Shown: positions 36,981 to 48,526 of the stretch, in pieces
Position numbering within the stretch: position 1 is the first letter of the stretch
Layout of the letters: each line of letters starts with the position of its first letter
Notes under the pieces: generated by a model
Databases searched by the model: none
What the model was told of the DNA's origin: nothing
The model's input: the letters and a program-made list of their open reading frames with translations, nothing else
NCBI GenBank assembly: GCA_004123355.1
Contig: SCHM01000001.1
Location: 496,001-560,000, forward strand
Direction: 5' to 3'
Source of the DNA: Amphirosellinia nigrospora
Taxonomy: Eukaryota > Ascomycota > Sordariomycetes > Xylariales > Xylariaceae
Length of the DNA: 64,000 bases
Position numbers and translations under genes: made by a program

Positions 36981-39838
36981 CTTGGCGAGCGATTATATGC
37001 AGTGCGACCTCTGCAATTAACAGGCTCACGCGTAGGTTGAAGTTGTGATAGGGGAAATTCTATAGATTAATCGCTCCCCATGGAAGATAGAACATCCGAA
37101 CCACGATAAAAGCCGGCAGACAGTTTACCTATCCCAATGGGAGAGGATGGAATAGTATTCTGAAGACCCCCGATCCTACAAACAAATATCAGGCCACGTC
37201 ACGCGATATCGTTATTTTGCCTTAGGGAAGATATTCAGTCCTTTCTTAGTTGAAGGAGAGGTTTTCGCAGTGGGGAGAAAGTGATCGTCGAGGTGGAAAT
37301 CGAGGCGGCGAAGTGGGAATAAGACGGAAAAGATGGAATTCGAGGAAAGATAAATGGAATGAAGGAGAAACGGAGCCAGCAGCACCCGCTTCTCCAGAAA
37401 ATAGACTAAGGCGACGGATTTGCGGGGACGTGAAAAGATGCACAATAGTTGTGCCCCAGCGTAGCGTACTAGGCTGGTATCTAGACCTAGTGCTGAGTTG
37501 GTGTCATGGGGATAGGCTAGAGAAATCCGGGGTGCGACAGGGGGTCCAGGAGTGAGGCCGGTTTATAAGAACAACTTGAAGCAAATCAGAGGAAGCTATT
37601 TAGTAGTGTAGGCCGTAGTCTAATTCACAGCCGGCCGGGGAGTTGACGAGGGTATATAGTAGCGTAGCGCTGATGCCAAGGTCTGCCACACGCATTCCAT
37701 TTTCTCGAGCATCGTCAAGTTGAATGGGAGCTTCACCTCGTAGCATATGCCTGACGTACTGTAGATAGGTACCTATACCAAGCAAACTGCGCCTCCCCGT
37801 CTATCCTACGTAACGGTCAAAGGTATGAAAATAAGAAACACGCCGCTATGCACTTACTTGGCGAAGCGAGAAGCTTTTGTGAGCATTCATGCGGACCAGA
37901 GTGTGCCAGTGTCGGGGCCGCAATGCAGGATCTGTGCAGGACACCTTTGCTAACCAGACTCTAGAGCCTGTCTAGAGTACCCGGGTGGGCTCATGGCCCG
38001 GGGATGCCTGTTGCCTCTGTGAAGCTGACAATTGGTGGAGAAGTATCAGAGTAATACGCTGCACACTCGCCGTCTAGAAACTAGAAACCGTCAGGGGCCG
38101 ATGCCGTGGCTCAACTTTCTTCCCCGCGACCGTATGTACCCATTAATCCGCCTGTCGTTCATTGTGCCAGATGACCACTCATCAAGCGAGTAACAACTAA
38201 CCCTACAATAATAGAGACCATCTCGGGAATGGGTTCGAGCTAATCAATCTGACATATTCCGTTTTGTTTTCGTCTGGTGTGCTATTGGTCCCAATGACGG
38301 AGCATAAAAAGATGCTACTTCATGCAGGGCTGATGCAGGAGAGTCTCGTCGCTGTTGATTCGTTTAAAGCCCAAATATGTACATCCAAGTGCATGAGAGA
38401 GAGTAACGAGGTATGCCAACCGCCATCTGTGAGTAACGGTGAATCTTATCGATTGATAGACGGCGTCTCAATCGCGAATGACAGCGATTCGTAATGTCTT
38501 GCCATATGGTTGGACCGCTTAGTATGCAAGCCTGCCCGGGACGAGGTCTAGGCGCGTTAAAGAAATGACAGAACGAAACAGAATGGGTGTGGGGGCTTAG
38601 GCTAGGTTTGGCGCGCGTCCTATTTCGATCACGTCCGGCTGACGATAGGGCATGGTTCGTCCATGCAATACCTACCTAGCCTACATATACGCTACTACTT
38701 CCGCGGACACACAACTACCTTCTGTGGCTCGAAATGATCCATCGCCACGTTCGGACGAATGGTATTTACTCCCCTTCACCTCTGATGCGCCGACTTCGCT
38801 AAGGCCATGAGGGAGTAGATCTGCAGGTCTAGATAGTCCAAGCCTCGTGTTTTTCGATGTGGCTTAAGGAATTGTTGGTGAGATGTTGCGAGATCATTGT
38901 TGCACAGAGCAAATCAACATGGTAATCTAACGGAAGGCAAAGGGAGTATACTCTGCAGCGCCATCCGGGATTCCATTCCGATCGATAGAATGTCGCCTGA
39001 ATATGACCGATACTTAGCACGTGAGGATTTTCGTATATCTCACAAACTTGTTTAGCTAGATGGAAGGCTACTTGAGTGCTACCTTTTGACGTTTGTTGTG
39101 GGACCGCATTTGTATACCGTTTGCTTAAGCGAAACGGCTATAGCGTCCTGCTCGAAGCGTGGAAGACTAGAAGACGGGATGCCATATTTAGCAAAATAAA
39201 TCTCCATGTTCCATTCCAAGATCAGCACTATATGAAAGACACCCAGCACGATAGAGTCGAGCAAAGGTACCAAGAGTCTTAATGATGCCACCAGGGGTAC
39301 TTAAGTCGTGTAGCTCTCGCGCTGAGATTCCGGTTGAATCGCTCACCGGATAAATAAACAGGGCGACGGAGCCTCACCAGCGGGAAACGTCAGTCATGGA
39401 ATATAATTGTCTATGTGTCTCACTGCCGAGAGAACTCGATAATATAATGGACAAAGAGGATCATCGGTCCGAACCTCTTATGGAAGGTATTGACAGGATG
39501 GTTGTGTATACCATATTTCTGCAATTTCTTCGTAGTTGTTCAACCTGTGCATCGCTTATTTAATGATGATTGCTAATCCTTGGAAAGTTTACACCTGGGT
39601 GTGCGACACCAAGATCTGCGAGTACGAAGATCAGGTACTGGTGGAATAGGCGAGAGTGACGAGAGATGACTGCTCCAGGGTTCTCAAGACGTCATCTATC
39701 AGAGCATAGAAATGCCGGCCATGATCTCGTATTTCCAATGTTGAGACGATCTAAATGTAGTAGTGGATTGCGTACAAACTATGCAGCTTTTAGGGTGAGG
39801 AGGTGGCCGAAGTCAGCGTAGCATTCTACTACACATAG
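36981..39838. other. facB promoter and intergenic region
   Basis: 2.9 kb without a supported gene. The first 600 bp form the facB promoter and leader, purine-rich on the plus strand at 37.25-37.4 kb, with CreA-type sites listed separately. Open frames such as 38264-38494 lack coding character. A TAGGTACCTA word is near 37769. Confidence 0.4.
37270..37427. promoter_or_regulatory. Candidate CreA sites upstream of facB
   Basis: Two SYGGRG matches, GTGGGG at 37270-37275 and GCGGGG at 37422-37427, lie about 290-450 bp upstream of the facB start. CreA represses facB in Aspergillus nidulans (known), so the location fits, but the motif is short and frequent. Confidence 0.3.
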
Positions 39839-41607
39839 TTACGCAAAATCTTCGTCGTCGACGTCGCTCTGTTCGGGGCCATTTGCTGCGGCAAGATACG
39901 TCATCACCGATTTATCCTCGAGTAGTTGGTTTTTCTGCATAAATTTTAGTTTACAGCGCTTAGGTGCCGTAATTATATCCGTGATTGTGAGATAGTCTGT
40001 TGAAAACGACGGAGGAGTAGACTAGGGTGACCTCTGCACCCCAGAGCGCCGGAACAGGAAGTTTTTGTTTCCTTACCTCATGTTCGAGGACTTGAGAGAT
40101 CCTTTCAAAGAGGTCTTCTCAACAGCCCTTAATTGTGATATCGAGTTGCTAATATGTGGTCTCTCGCTTTCGTTGGATACACTCTCTCCATCGTAGGTCG
40201 CCAGAGCTTCCAACTGCCGCTGAATTATCCCAAGGACTACAGCGATGGCGCGAAGACGGAAAACCTGGCATAAATCGTGCCCTTTTATGATGATTTCCAT
40301 GTTTCCGGCTTCTCCTGTGACGTCAGCATCCTGCCAGAACATCCTTAGATGCTGTGAACCGTCAGTCTCCCGTAAAACCCTGAAGTGGAGGCCATCTTCA
40401 TCGTTAAGGCACATTAGATGGATAAACGGCGCATCCCAATGGGGGATCCCAGTATCGTTGTCAATGACCTTCAGAGTAGGCGCAGACTGGAAGACGTGGA
40501 GTTTCGCCTTTGCGAGTGGGTCATCATCCATAGACTCTACTGGCAGGACGATACTTTTAGCAGTCGAAGTGGAATCGATGAAACCATAACTAAACAACAT
40601 CTCGGCGGCTGATTTGTCGTGCCCATAGTCAATGGTCACTTCGTCCTGCTTAGCCACCTTCACCCCCTCGTGTAAAAGGAGCTGCGTACATGGAAGCACG
40701 TCAGTCGAGATCTCTACATCATGCAACTTGCTAGATTATATGAGATAAGGTAACTAAAGGACCAGGCGTAGGAGGCTTTTATACACACCAGCACTTCATC
40801 TCCTGCGGCTTCTTCGAAGTAAGCCGTTGCTGGATTCGAGTGATTCACTAAATCAAGACAGGGTACCATCGCTTCACCTAGTTTTGGTAGCGCAAGTGAT
40901 CGGGACCGGTAGAGGGCGTCGCACAATATCCAGTCACTTAGGGTAACTACTTCGTCGACTTCAAGCAGCGCGTTCCATCGTGAAAGGCCCCTCGTCATCT
41001 CTCGAATGCGATTAAACTCCCTTTCTAACGCAATAAGTTTGGCAGATATTGCGGACTAAGAGTTATTAGATAGGAACAGCGCTCATGCAAAATGGACCTT
41101 ACTTCAAGTGAAGTTCCTTTTAGAAGGGACAGCTCGGATTCAGACCACAGTGTCGGGACCGGGACTTGCGTAGGAAGCAGCTTGAAGTATTGAGTCCAAG
41201 CTGTGCTAGCTCCTTGGCCACCATTGTATTCGGGCGATGACAGGACAAGCTGTGTTAAAAGGAATAAGAGAATGTCTCCCCTGAGTGACTACCGGACCAA
41301 GAACTTGTTAACTCAGGGGTCGACGGATGGGGACTTGTGATGACTACCTGGCGACCAGCTACATCGAGAAGCTGGCGGAATTCCTTATTTTCTTTGGCAT
41401 ACTCTTCGACACCGGTAGCCGACAAAATAAGCCCTTCGGAATTGTAAGCAAGGCGGGCAGATCGTTGTTTTCGTTATCAAAGTCTTTCTCGGCTACTAAG
41501 CCCAAGCCTCGACCATCGACATCTGCGACACCGACGCCATCAAACGTAACATCGTTGAGTATGCACCAGGTTGGTAGGTTTGAGAGTGGAAAGTGGCCTC
41601 TTCGCAT
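39839..41607 (-). CDS. SET-domain protein lysine methyltransferase (RKM/LSMT-like)
   Basis: Likely ribosomal-protein-type lysine methyltransferase: split SET domain plus a C-terminal Rubisco-LSMT-like substrate-binding half. Exons 41607..41348, 41288..41103, 41055..40787, 40730..40077, 39934..39839; about 488 aa allowing two missing bases. SET-N shows GRGLGLVAEKDF, then RGDILLFLLTQLVLSSP. The catalytic core has AMVPCLDLVNHSNP (the NHS motif), EVTIDYG and EMLFSYGFID. The C-terminus ends in an acidic tail (SDVDDEDFA). One base appears to be missing in an A4 run (41424-41427), and one in a T5 run at the last acceptor (39930-39934); the exon sum is then divisible by three. No ATG lies upstream of 41607. 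Divergent from the GTPase gene at 42011. The substrate is not predictable from sequence. Confidence 0.8.
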
Positions 41608-42010
41608 GTTGGCCGGAATTACACGAGGTGCACAATTCTACTGTCCAAGGACTACTGTCTAGATAGAGTAATTAAATAACAAAACATGCCTAGACATCAA
41701 AATGTACCTGGGTAAGGTTTGTACAGTACATCATGATACGCTACAAGGTTGTTGGTAGGGCTACAAGGACCTACCTGACATGGACCCGACAGCGGCTCGA
41801 GATGCGCTAGGAGCCGCAAAAGCACGCCCCGCGCAAGAATTTATACAACCCCCTCTCCCCACCTTAGATATTGTAAATCATCCCACTGCGGATACCTTCG
41901 CGAGTTCAGATTTTCTGCGACTACTTACACCACAACTTGCTCTCTCTTTCTTCGGTTCTTACACCACTACCTCGGTCCGCTGCGTAGAGCCCTCGCCACC
42001 CGGCCGAACC

Positions 42011-43451
42011 ATGCCTCGCGATCCCTTGATCGGCCTTGTTGGCAAACCTTCAGCGGGCAAGAGCACGACCTTGAACAGCCTGACCGATGCCACGTCCAAA
42101 GTTGGTGGGTTTGGATCCTCCGCCAGCCTGCCGAGCCGAGCAACGACGCTGATGTGATGCCCGCACAACAGGAAACTACCGTACGCGCACCCCTCACCCT
42201 TAACCCCTAACCCCTAGCCGTTGCTCACATCTGATCCGGCCGCCTCGAAAGATTCACGACGATAGACCCCAACGCGCCATCGGCTACCTCCAGATACAAT
42301 GCGCTTGCGAGCGGTTTAACGTGCAAGACAAGTGCCGGCCCAACTACGGCGCATGCGCCCAAGGGCGACGCTCGGTGCCCATCGAGCTCCTCGACGTCGC
42401 GGGGCTGGTCCCCGGCGCGCACCAGGGCAAGGGGCTGGGGAACAAGTTCCTCGACGACCTGCGGCACGCCGACGCGCTGATCCACGTCGTGGACGCGAGC
42501 GGGCGGACCAACGCCGAGGGCGAGAACACGCGCGGGTACGACCCGTCGCAGGACATCGCGTGGCTGCGGAGCGAGATCGTGCAGTGGATCAAGGGCAACC
42601 TGTGGGAGCGGTGGGGGTCCATCAAGCGGCGGCACGTCGCCGTCAAGGCCAGCGCCGTCGAGACGCTGCAGCAGCAGTTCTCGGGCTACGGGAGCACGTC
42701 CGTCGTGGTCGCGCGCACCCTGGATAAGCTGGCGCTCAAGGAGCCGCTCGAGGCGTGGTCCGAGGCGACCGTCGACCGCGTCGTGGGCGCCTTCACCGAC
42801 GAGAAGTTCCCCACCGTCATCGCCCTCAACAAGATCGACGACTCGGACGCATACACAAATCTCATGAAGATCACCAAGCAGCAAGACCCCAATCTTGTCG
42901 TGGCCTGTTCGGCCAAGGCCGAGTTGTTTCTGCGCAAAATGGCGAAGCAAGGCTACATAAGGTATACCGAGGGAACCGAGTTTGTGGATACCCGGGAGGA
43001 TCTCATCGCAGACGGCGATCCGGACGGCGGCGGGCTCAAAGAACTAGACGAGAAGAACAAAGCTACCATCGAGGAGTTCAGAGACATGATTCTGTTCAGG
43101 TACGGGTCTACTGGGGTTGTTCAGGTCCTATCGAAAGCAGCCGAGATATTAGGTCTGGTGCCCGTCTTCCCAGTAAGGAATACGACAACCTTCAGCTCAG
43201 GCTCCGACACCAAGGTTGCTTTTAGAGATTGTGTCCTAGTCAAGAAGAATAGTACAGTGGGCGAGGTGGCTAGGAAAGTCATGGGCGACGCCCCAATAGC
43301 TTACGTGGAAGGCGTGGGGAGCATACGGGTATCTGAAGATGCTCTTGTCGGTGTAGGCAAAAATGATGTGAGTACTATCGAATTGTGATTAACATTCGTT
43401 CATTAACCTCAAGTCTTTCAGGTATTATCATTCAAGGTAGGGCGGGCATAA
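42011..43451 (+). CDS. YGR210C-type OBG/YchF-family GTPase with TGS domain
   Basis: Translation-factor-class GTPase of the OBG/YchF group, orthologous-looking to yeast YGR210C (function poorly known). Exons 42011..42104, 42172..42180, 42252..43367, 43422..43451. Start [19 protein letters not shown] contains the P-loop; the mini-exon plus exon 3 supply the NYPFTTIDPN switch region. Later motifs are [14 protein letters not shown] (G3), ALNKIDDSD (G4) and VACSAKAE (G5). A C-terminal TGS-like domain ends [14 protein letters not shown] via a 54 bp terminal intron. Two bases seem missing: one at the 9-nt mini-exon (ends 42180) and one between AAC and CGC near 42273. The frame is open upstream to 41780, but conserved similarity starts at 42011. 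Exon 3 is very GC-rich until about 42845, then drops sharply. Confidence 0.85.
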
Positions 43452-44375
43452 TGGAATACCATCTTAGAAAACTATGTGATTCACAAACACGCCCCTAGAC
43501 TAGCGATATGGACCATGTCTAGTAGTAGAAAGATTTGTTGGCAATTGTCATCGCCTGGTTCTAAAATACTCCATATCGAAATACAAGTTATTTCGTGAGG
43601 CGTAACGTGCTATTTGATGAGGCACGGCGTCGTTTTGTTTGGACAATTGTACCCTTCGAAAGTCGCATAGAAGGTGGTTCATATACCCTTGAAATGCAAT
43701 ACAATTGTACCATATCGACACTGTTTACATATCCGTGGCAGGTACACTATAATGAAACATTTCACGACTAACCGTTTCATAAAGTCACTGTGACATATTC
43801 AAGATCAATTCAAAACTTGTAGGACCTGGTGAACATGGGTATCGAGATTCATTCATCATTATGTTTAGGGTGTAATAGTAGCTAAACCACAACCCGATTG
43901 CAAGACGCCCGAAAGAACCACTATTATGCTAAACCCGCCGTAGAACAAAGGAAATATGGTATAATAATGCCATCTCACCCCCACTCTCTACTTGCTGGGC
44001 GCAAGCCGCCCGGGCTCTGGGTCTAACCAGAAAACAAAGAATCGGCAGTGACGAAAGCGGCGCAGGTTGAATTGATGCTGACTATGGCCCAAAGGTCACG
44101 GGTCTCCCCCACTGCACGCCGAGAGCAGAAATGGGCTAGATCATACCGCATTTTTGGGTATCGTGTGGATGCAGCCCATAATCATGAGTGGTGGTGCGTC
44201 GCCAAGCCCAGATCCAATTCCTTTTTCTTTTGGCGCCAGGACACGAGGGACTTGCTGTCTTGTCTGTTGAAATGCATTGCATGGGGTATAGCGCGTTCGG
44301 ATAGAAATTATTAATCACGACCAAGGGAAGAAAACGCCGGCTTCTCTTTCACTCCTTCTCTCCCTTCCGCCGTGA
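43452..44375. other. Intergenic region between GTPase and pmp3
   Basis: No supported gene. A short plus-strand open frame at 44048-44314 has no domain or homologue I recognise. The genes converge here, so the region should hold two 3' UTRs and terminators. Confidence 0.45.
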
Positions 44376-44764
44376 TTAATACTTCAGTATAATGTACCTA
44401 GATAGCAAGGGACGTTAGCCAGGGATTCGGCATAGCTTGGCCAGAGGGTTCAGAGGGTTCAGAGGGGGCTGGTTGGGCCGGAAGCGCCCTGTGGGGTGAC
44501 GAATATCGGCTAGGTCGGCGAGCTACATACAGCGCATGAATGATACCCGGGAAGTAACCCAGAACCGTAAGGAGGATATTGATCAGGAAATCGGCATTGC
44601 AGCCACGCTCGAGGAAGACACCGAGAGGTGGTAGAATGACGGCAAGGATAATCTTGCAGATATCGCTGTTTTGAGGCGTTGTCAGTCATAAACATTCCAC
44701 AAGCAGCAGCCAGCGTATCGGTCGATGCAGCTGGTTCGCAGACGTACCTAGCGGTGAAAGCCAT
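44376..44764 (-). CDS. pmp3: Plasma membrane proteolipid 3 (PMP3, UPF0057)
   Basis: Tiny two-helix membrane protein that limits plasma-membrane hyperpolarisation and cation leak; stress-responsive in fungi and plants. Three exons, 44764..44748, 44665..44531 and 44397..44376, give exactly 57 aa, the usual family size. The product starts MAFTASDICKIILAVILPP, includes GVFLERGC and LLTVLGYFPGIIHAL, and ends YIILKY. The ending exists only if the 133 bp second intron is spliced to a 22-nt terminal exon; reading through gives a false 40-residue Pro-rich tail. Introns are 82 and 133 bp with GTACGT/GTATGT donors. Fully intact. Confidence 0.95.
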
Positions 44765-46772
44765 TGTGACGGAAATGTGCAACTAGGTTGAATTGGTGAA
44801 AGTGCGTAGTAGGTTAAAGAAGATGGCAGAGGTATTCTGTGATGAAAGTCTGAAAGTCGATCTTGGAGGTGTGACGAGACTAGAAAGAACAGAGTTGGGC
44901 AGTTGGGTTGGGTTGTTTGATGTTTAAATAACAGATGGAAAGGTTTGTCGGCTGGCTAGAATGCTCGAACCACGGTTGGTGTTAGACCACTTTTGTCATT
45001 GGATTGCGTTTCTTGTGCCTTGAATTTTTCTTGGTTGGCTGGGTTGCCGCTTGTATCTACTCCTCGGGTCGAACAATGATGACGATGTGGGCATTGACGC
45101 TACTCTTTCCGCCCCGTCACATTACTACTGCGTCATCGGCCTACGCCTGGACCTACCCTGCCTGCCAATGTTGGACGGCTGAGACGGCTCCGCACCCTGG
45201 GCAACATTACAGTAGAAGCAAGTACATTTTAAGTAGGTACCTAAGTTACCTACAGGAGGTACCTATACCTAAGTCACTAACCTATCAATGTCTACCTACA
45301 GTACTAGGTAGGTAGGTACTATTCTATTTCCTATTCTCCTAGACAGGTTTCCTAGGCAAGTATATGCTTGAATATCTAGGTTGTGTAGAAGCTGTTGTCC
45401 CGAGCGAAATGAACCTAAAAATCCTACTAGGTGGAATTGGTGGTGATGCTCGCCATTCAAAACGACCACGATTATTCGAAACCATAGCGACGGGTCGCAC
45501 GCATACTAGCCGTCGCTACCCAGTAGAAGTTGCTAGTGACCAAAAGTTTTGCTGTGACAAACTGTTGCCGACTGCCGGTAAACACTCCGTTCGTGTTGAA
45601 ATGACATCATCAACCGTGGCTCAAACATCTCATTAAAGCTTGCATTAGCGCGCGGACAGAAAGCACTAACCACAAGCTTGTGCGGAGTAACTGTCTACGT
45701 AACAAGTACAGCATCAGCCACACCCATCTTGAGCATTCGCCAATCTGGACTGTGGCTGTGTCGCTGCGCACCATTTCTATTTCCGTTCTCGAGACCCTGT
45801 AGACCTGAATGTTCCATATACGTTTATCTAATGATGCAATAGAGTATTAGGAGCATAGCCATGTGATACTTACGCCACACGTAGACTTCTCATGTAGATG
45901 CGAAAACGGCACGCTTTAAACTGAGGTCCAGAACTGTTATGCTGGGGACACTGGGGAGATTTAGCAGTTCATCCTATTTAGTGCACATAGTACACGGCAG
46001 CCTAGTATACTGTGTTCAGGCAATCGTGAACTGGAGACCTCGCCACAAACATGTGTACGTCAGCGCTTAGGTAGTAACCTAACTACACTACATCTACTGC
46101 CACTTCGTTAATCTGTCTCGGCCATTGATACTTACCCAGACAGGTAGTTGAGTTCGCCATGTAATGCCAGAACAGTCTTCTCGTCCTCCCTCAATATTAG
46201 CCGAAAAACGGAAGTATAATTTAATGGCACTGGGCTTTTCTGAAGACCATGTATACGCTTGTTCCAATATGATGCTCGCGACTCGATGTCGAAAGCTCAA
46301 GTAACAATGCCTGGGGCTAAGGAGCTCGAACACTTCGGAGAATTTCGCATCGTTCTTAAAAGGGCGGAGGAGTCGGTTCAGCAATGCCAAGCCGGACCTC
46401 CGAACAGGGTCAGATCTGCTCAAAGAAACCAAGCCTTGCTGAAGAAATTGTAGTTCTCCAGTCTCAAGCAATTAACAACCAGCTACTGGTCATTGCAAGA
46501 GCTGGATTAAACTGTATGTAGACAGGACCAGAATCCAAAACCCAATACAGAGCTTCGGTATCATTACCAAGGAGACCGCCGGAAACCGACTACACATCAC
46601 AACTTAGTCAGCGTGTTCCCAAAAGCCCTCACAGCGAGACTAGTCAAACAACAAGCACACACACACTACAAATCCCACAGTTTCAGGAGTTAAGACACGG
46701 CGTATATTTAAACGTTTCTCCGTAGTTAGTTGTCGGAACAAGAGAGAACATCTCAAAGAATACATACATACA
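44765..46772. other. Intergenic region
   Basis: 2 kb without a well-supported gene. It holds a dense cluster of TACCTA/TAGGTA words (listed separately). A minus-strand frame at 46094-46471 (125 codons) has no recognised domain and overlaps an equally long plus-strand frame, so I do not call it. Confidence 0.4.
45232..45346. repeat. Cluster of TACCTA/TAGGTA palindromic words
   Basis: Within about 115 bp there are at least six copies of TAGGTA or TACCTA, including GTAGGTACCTAAG and CTAGGTAGGTAGGTAC. Similar words occur at about 5177, 5441, 11087, 11405, 13627, 25740, 32997 and 37769, mostly outside genes. Confidence 0.7.
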
Positions 46773-47215
46773 ATGGCCCCTCCGAACCCTCTCCCGACAT
46801 TTGTTTACAAGATCGTCCCGACAGCACCCCCGGCGCCGATCCCTGCGCAGTACCCGCTCTCGGAGCTGGACCAGAAGGATGGGTTCATCCACCTGAGCAT
46901 CGCGACACGAGTGAGTAGTAGTTACCTCCTCATATTTATTCCCCCCCCCGACTTATGGCACAACCACCCATTGACAACGGGCCCCCCAAGATCCCGACAA
47001 CGGCCAGCCTCTACTTCAAAGAGTCAACCAGCATCTGGATCCTCAAGCTCAGGCTGAAGCCCGAGTTTCAGGGCGCGACCAATTGGGATACACCAGGTTG
47101 TCCCCACCTGTACGGCAATTTCGGGGCCGACGACGTAGAGGACGTCAAGCAGTTTTCTCGGTCTGACGGCGGGAGCTGGAAAGACGTACTGGGAGAGAGC
47201 GAGTTCTTGGTCTGA
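46773..47215 (+). CDS. DUF952 family protein
   Basis: Exons 46773..46910 and 46991..47215, 120 aa. The family hallmarks are clear: VYKIVP near the start, DGFIHLS (residues ~36-42) and PHLYG in the C-terminal half, with conserved spacing. DUF952 proteins are small, presumably cytosolic, and have no established activity; bacterial and fungal members are common. The 80 bp intron (GTGAGT ... CCAAG) is in phase and sits right after the DGFIHLS block. No frameshift. A Pro/Ala-rich insert (TAPPAPIPAQYP) precedes the hallmark block. Confidence 0.88.
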
Positions 47216-47932
47216 GGTTCCCTCATCGAACATTGTCTCTAGCCCAGTCATTCGAAGCGGTATGGCAAAGGAAGTTGGGTCGAGTCCCGAGTGTGGCCAC
47301 AAAATGAAGGGTTTAGTGGATATTGAAAACCAAGCGTTATGATTCAACATCTACTCTAGATTTATTAGACATCGACGTCACATATGGATGATAGAACGAG
47401 AGAGCGTATAATCTGTTTAACACATGCGAACCTCACACAATATTGAACGTCATTTACTACCAATCCGACCGTTGTTCAATTTGCTACATCCCATCTCTCT
47501 AAAACCGTATAAAGAGCGAATGACTCGAGGCCCGAGAATCAAGTATTATGAAATATTGATTTAGGTACTATAGGTATTCTCGCGTGCCAATAATTTAAGT
47601 AAGCCGTGTATGACTATTTACCCATCGTAGGCAGTGTAATGTAGGTTGTATTGGGCTGGTGTTCCAGCTATCGTCTACAGCATATCAAATGGCATCGGTG
47701 CCATTGCCTGAAGCTTCTGAGGATTCCCTCAAAAGCAATGCACACTCCTAAAACCAACCTTTGAGCATGCTATCACGAACGCCAACGCTGAAAGAACGTA
47801 TGCCCCCAATGTTTATAACCCCCTGAGCAATCTCCCCTTGCGTCCAAGAAGTCAATGTGCTCGTTTTAATTCGGCCGTGTCTCGTAATCGTGCTCGGTTG
47901 ATCTTGACTCCTACCTCCAGAGCTGGGCGCCT
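47216..47932. other. Convergent intergenic region
   Basis: Non-coding; should hold the 3' UTRs of the DUF952 gene and of the minus-strand gene ending at 47933. Nothing else seen. Confidence 0.5.
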
Positions 47933-48526
47933 TTAGTTTTTATTCATCAATTTATGCAAGATTTTGCCTCGCCGCCGTTCCTCACTGTCACGCTCCTTAT
48001 CTTCTATGTACCGAAAGCCTGCGGATAGGCTCCATATATCCCCAGAGTCCTTTGCCCGGCTCGAGGTCTCTGCACCCGCCTCCGATGACTGCACAACGGC
48101 CGTGCTTACACCTTGGGCTTTCTGGTTGAGCTGGTTGACTACACTGGCTGGGTCGCTGGGTGCCGAGGCACGTCTGTCCGTAGAATCCTGGCCGAAGCTC
48201 CCCTCCATGATCTTCCCATGGCTGATGGTCCGTCTATGCTTACGGAGCAATGACCCCCGCGAGCGGTGAAGCGACTTTGCGGGGTCGATGTGCTCTGCAG
48301 AAATGGCGAAGCCTGGGTCTATAACGGCGTCGGATGGCGCATTGACGTGGTGCATGAGCAAACGAGTCAGAAAGCCGGTGGTGAGCTGACGACTTGTCGG
48401 TCTGCTGCCGCTGCTGCTAAAAGAGGCCGTCGACATAGTGGTGGTGGTTAAACTGTCTGACGAGAATGTATAGGTTTCTGGCAGATAACTAGTTTTCTTA
48501 GTCCTGCTTAAGGAGAAGAGACCCAT
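47933..48526 (-). CDS. Ser/Thr-rich hypothetical protein
   Basis: A single open frame of 197 aa starting MGLFSLSRTKKTSYLPETYT. It has Ser/Thr-rich low complexity early (SSSGSRPTSRQLTTGF), a middle stretch LTRLLMHHVNAPSDAVIDPGF, an Arg/Lys-rich segment (SLLRKHRRTISHGK) and a charged C-terminus (EDKERDSEERRRGKIL). The initial MGLFS could be N-myristoylated (MGxxxS pattern, inference). No known family. Length and coding-like composition support it; the plus strand has only shorter frames here. Confidence 0.5.
   Translation of the reverse strand: MGLFSLSRTKKTSYLPETYTFSSDSLTTTTMSTASFSSSGSRPTSRQLTTGFLTRLLMHHVNAPSDAVIDPGFAISAEHIDPAKSLHRSRGSLLRKHRRTISHGKIMEGSFGQDSTDRRASAPSDPASVVNQLNQKAQGVSTAVVQSSEAGAETSSRAKDSGDIWSLSAGFRYIEDKERDSEERRRGKILHKLMNKN

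Noticed and set aside
41780-42010. In-frame N-terminal extension of the GTPase
   Set aside because: The frame is open for 77 codons upstream, but family similarity begins exactly at [11 protein letters not shown] (42011); the rest looks like leader.
42225-42950. 241-codon minus-strand frame inside the GTPase exon
   Set aside because: Antisense shadow caused by very high third-position GC.
44404-44530. Pro-rich 40-residue C-terminal tail on PMP3
   Set aside because: Exists only if the second intron is retained; splicing to 44397..44376 gives the exact canonical 57-residue protein.
46094-46471. 125-codon minus-strand open frame
   Set aside because: No recognised domain, no intron support, and an opposite-strand frame overlaps it. 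Not enough to call a gene.
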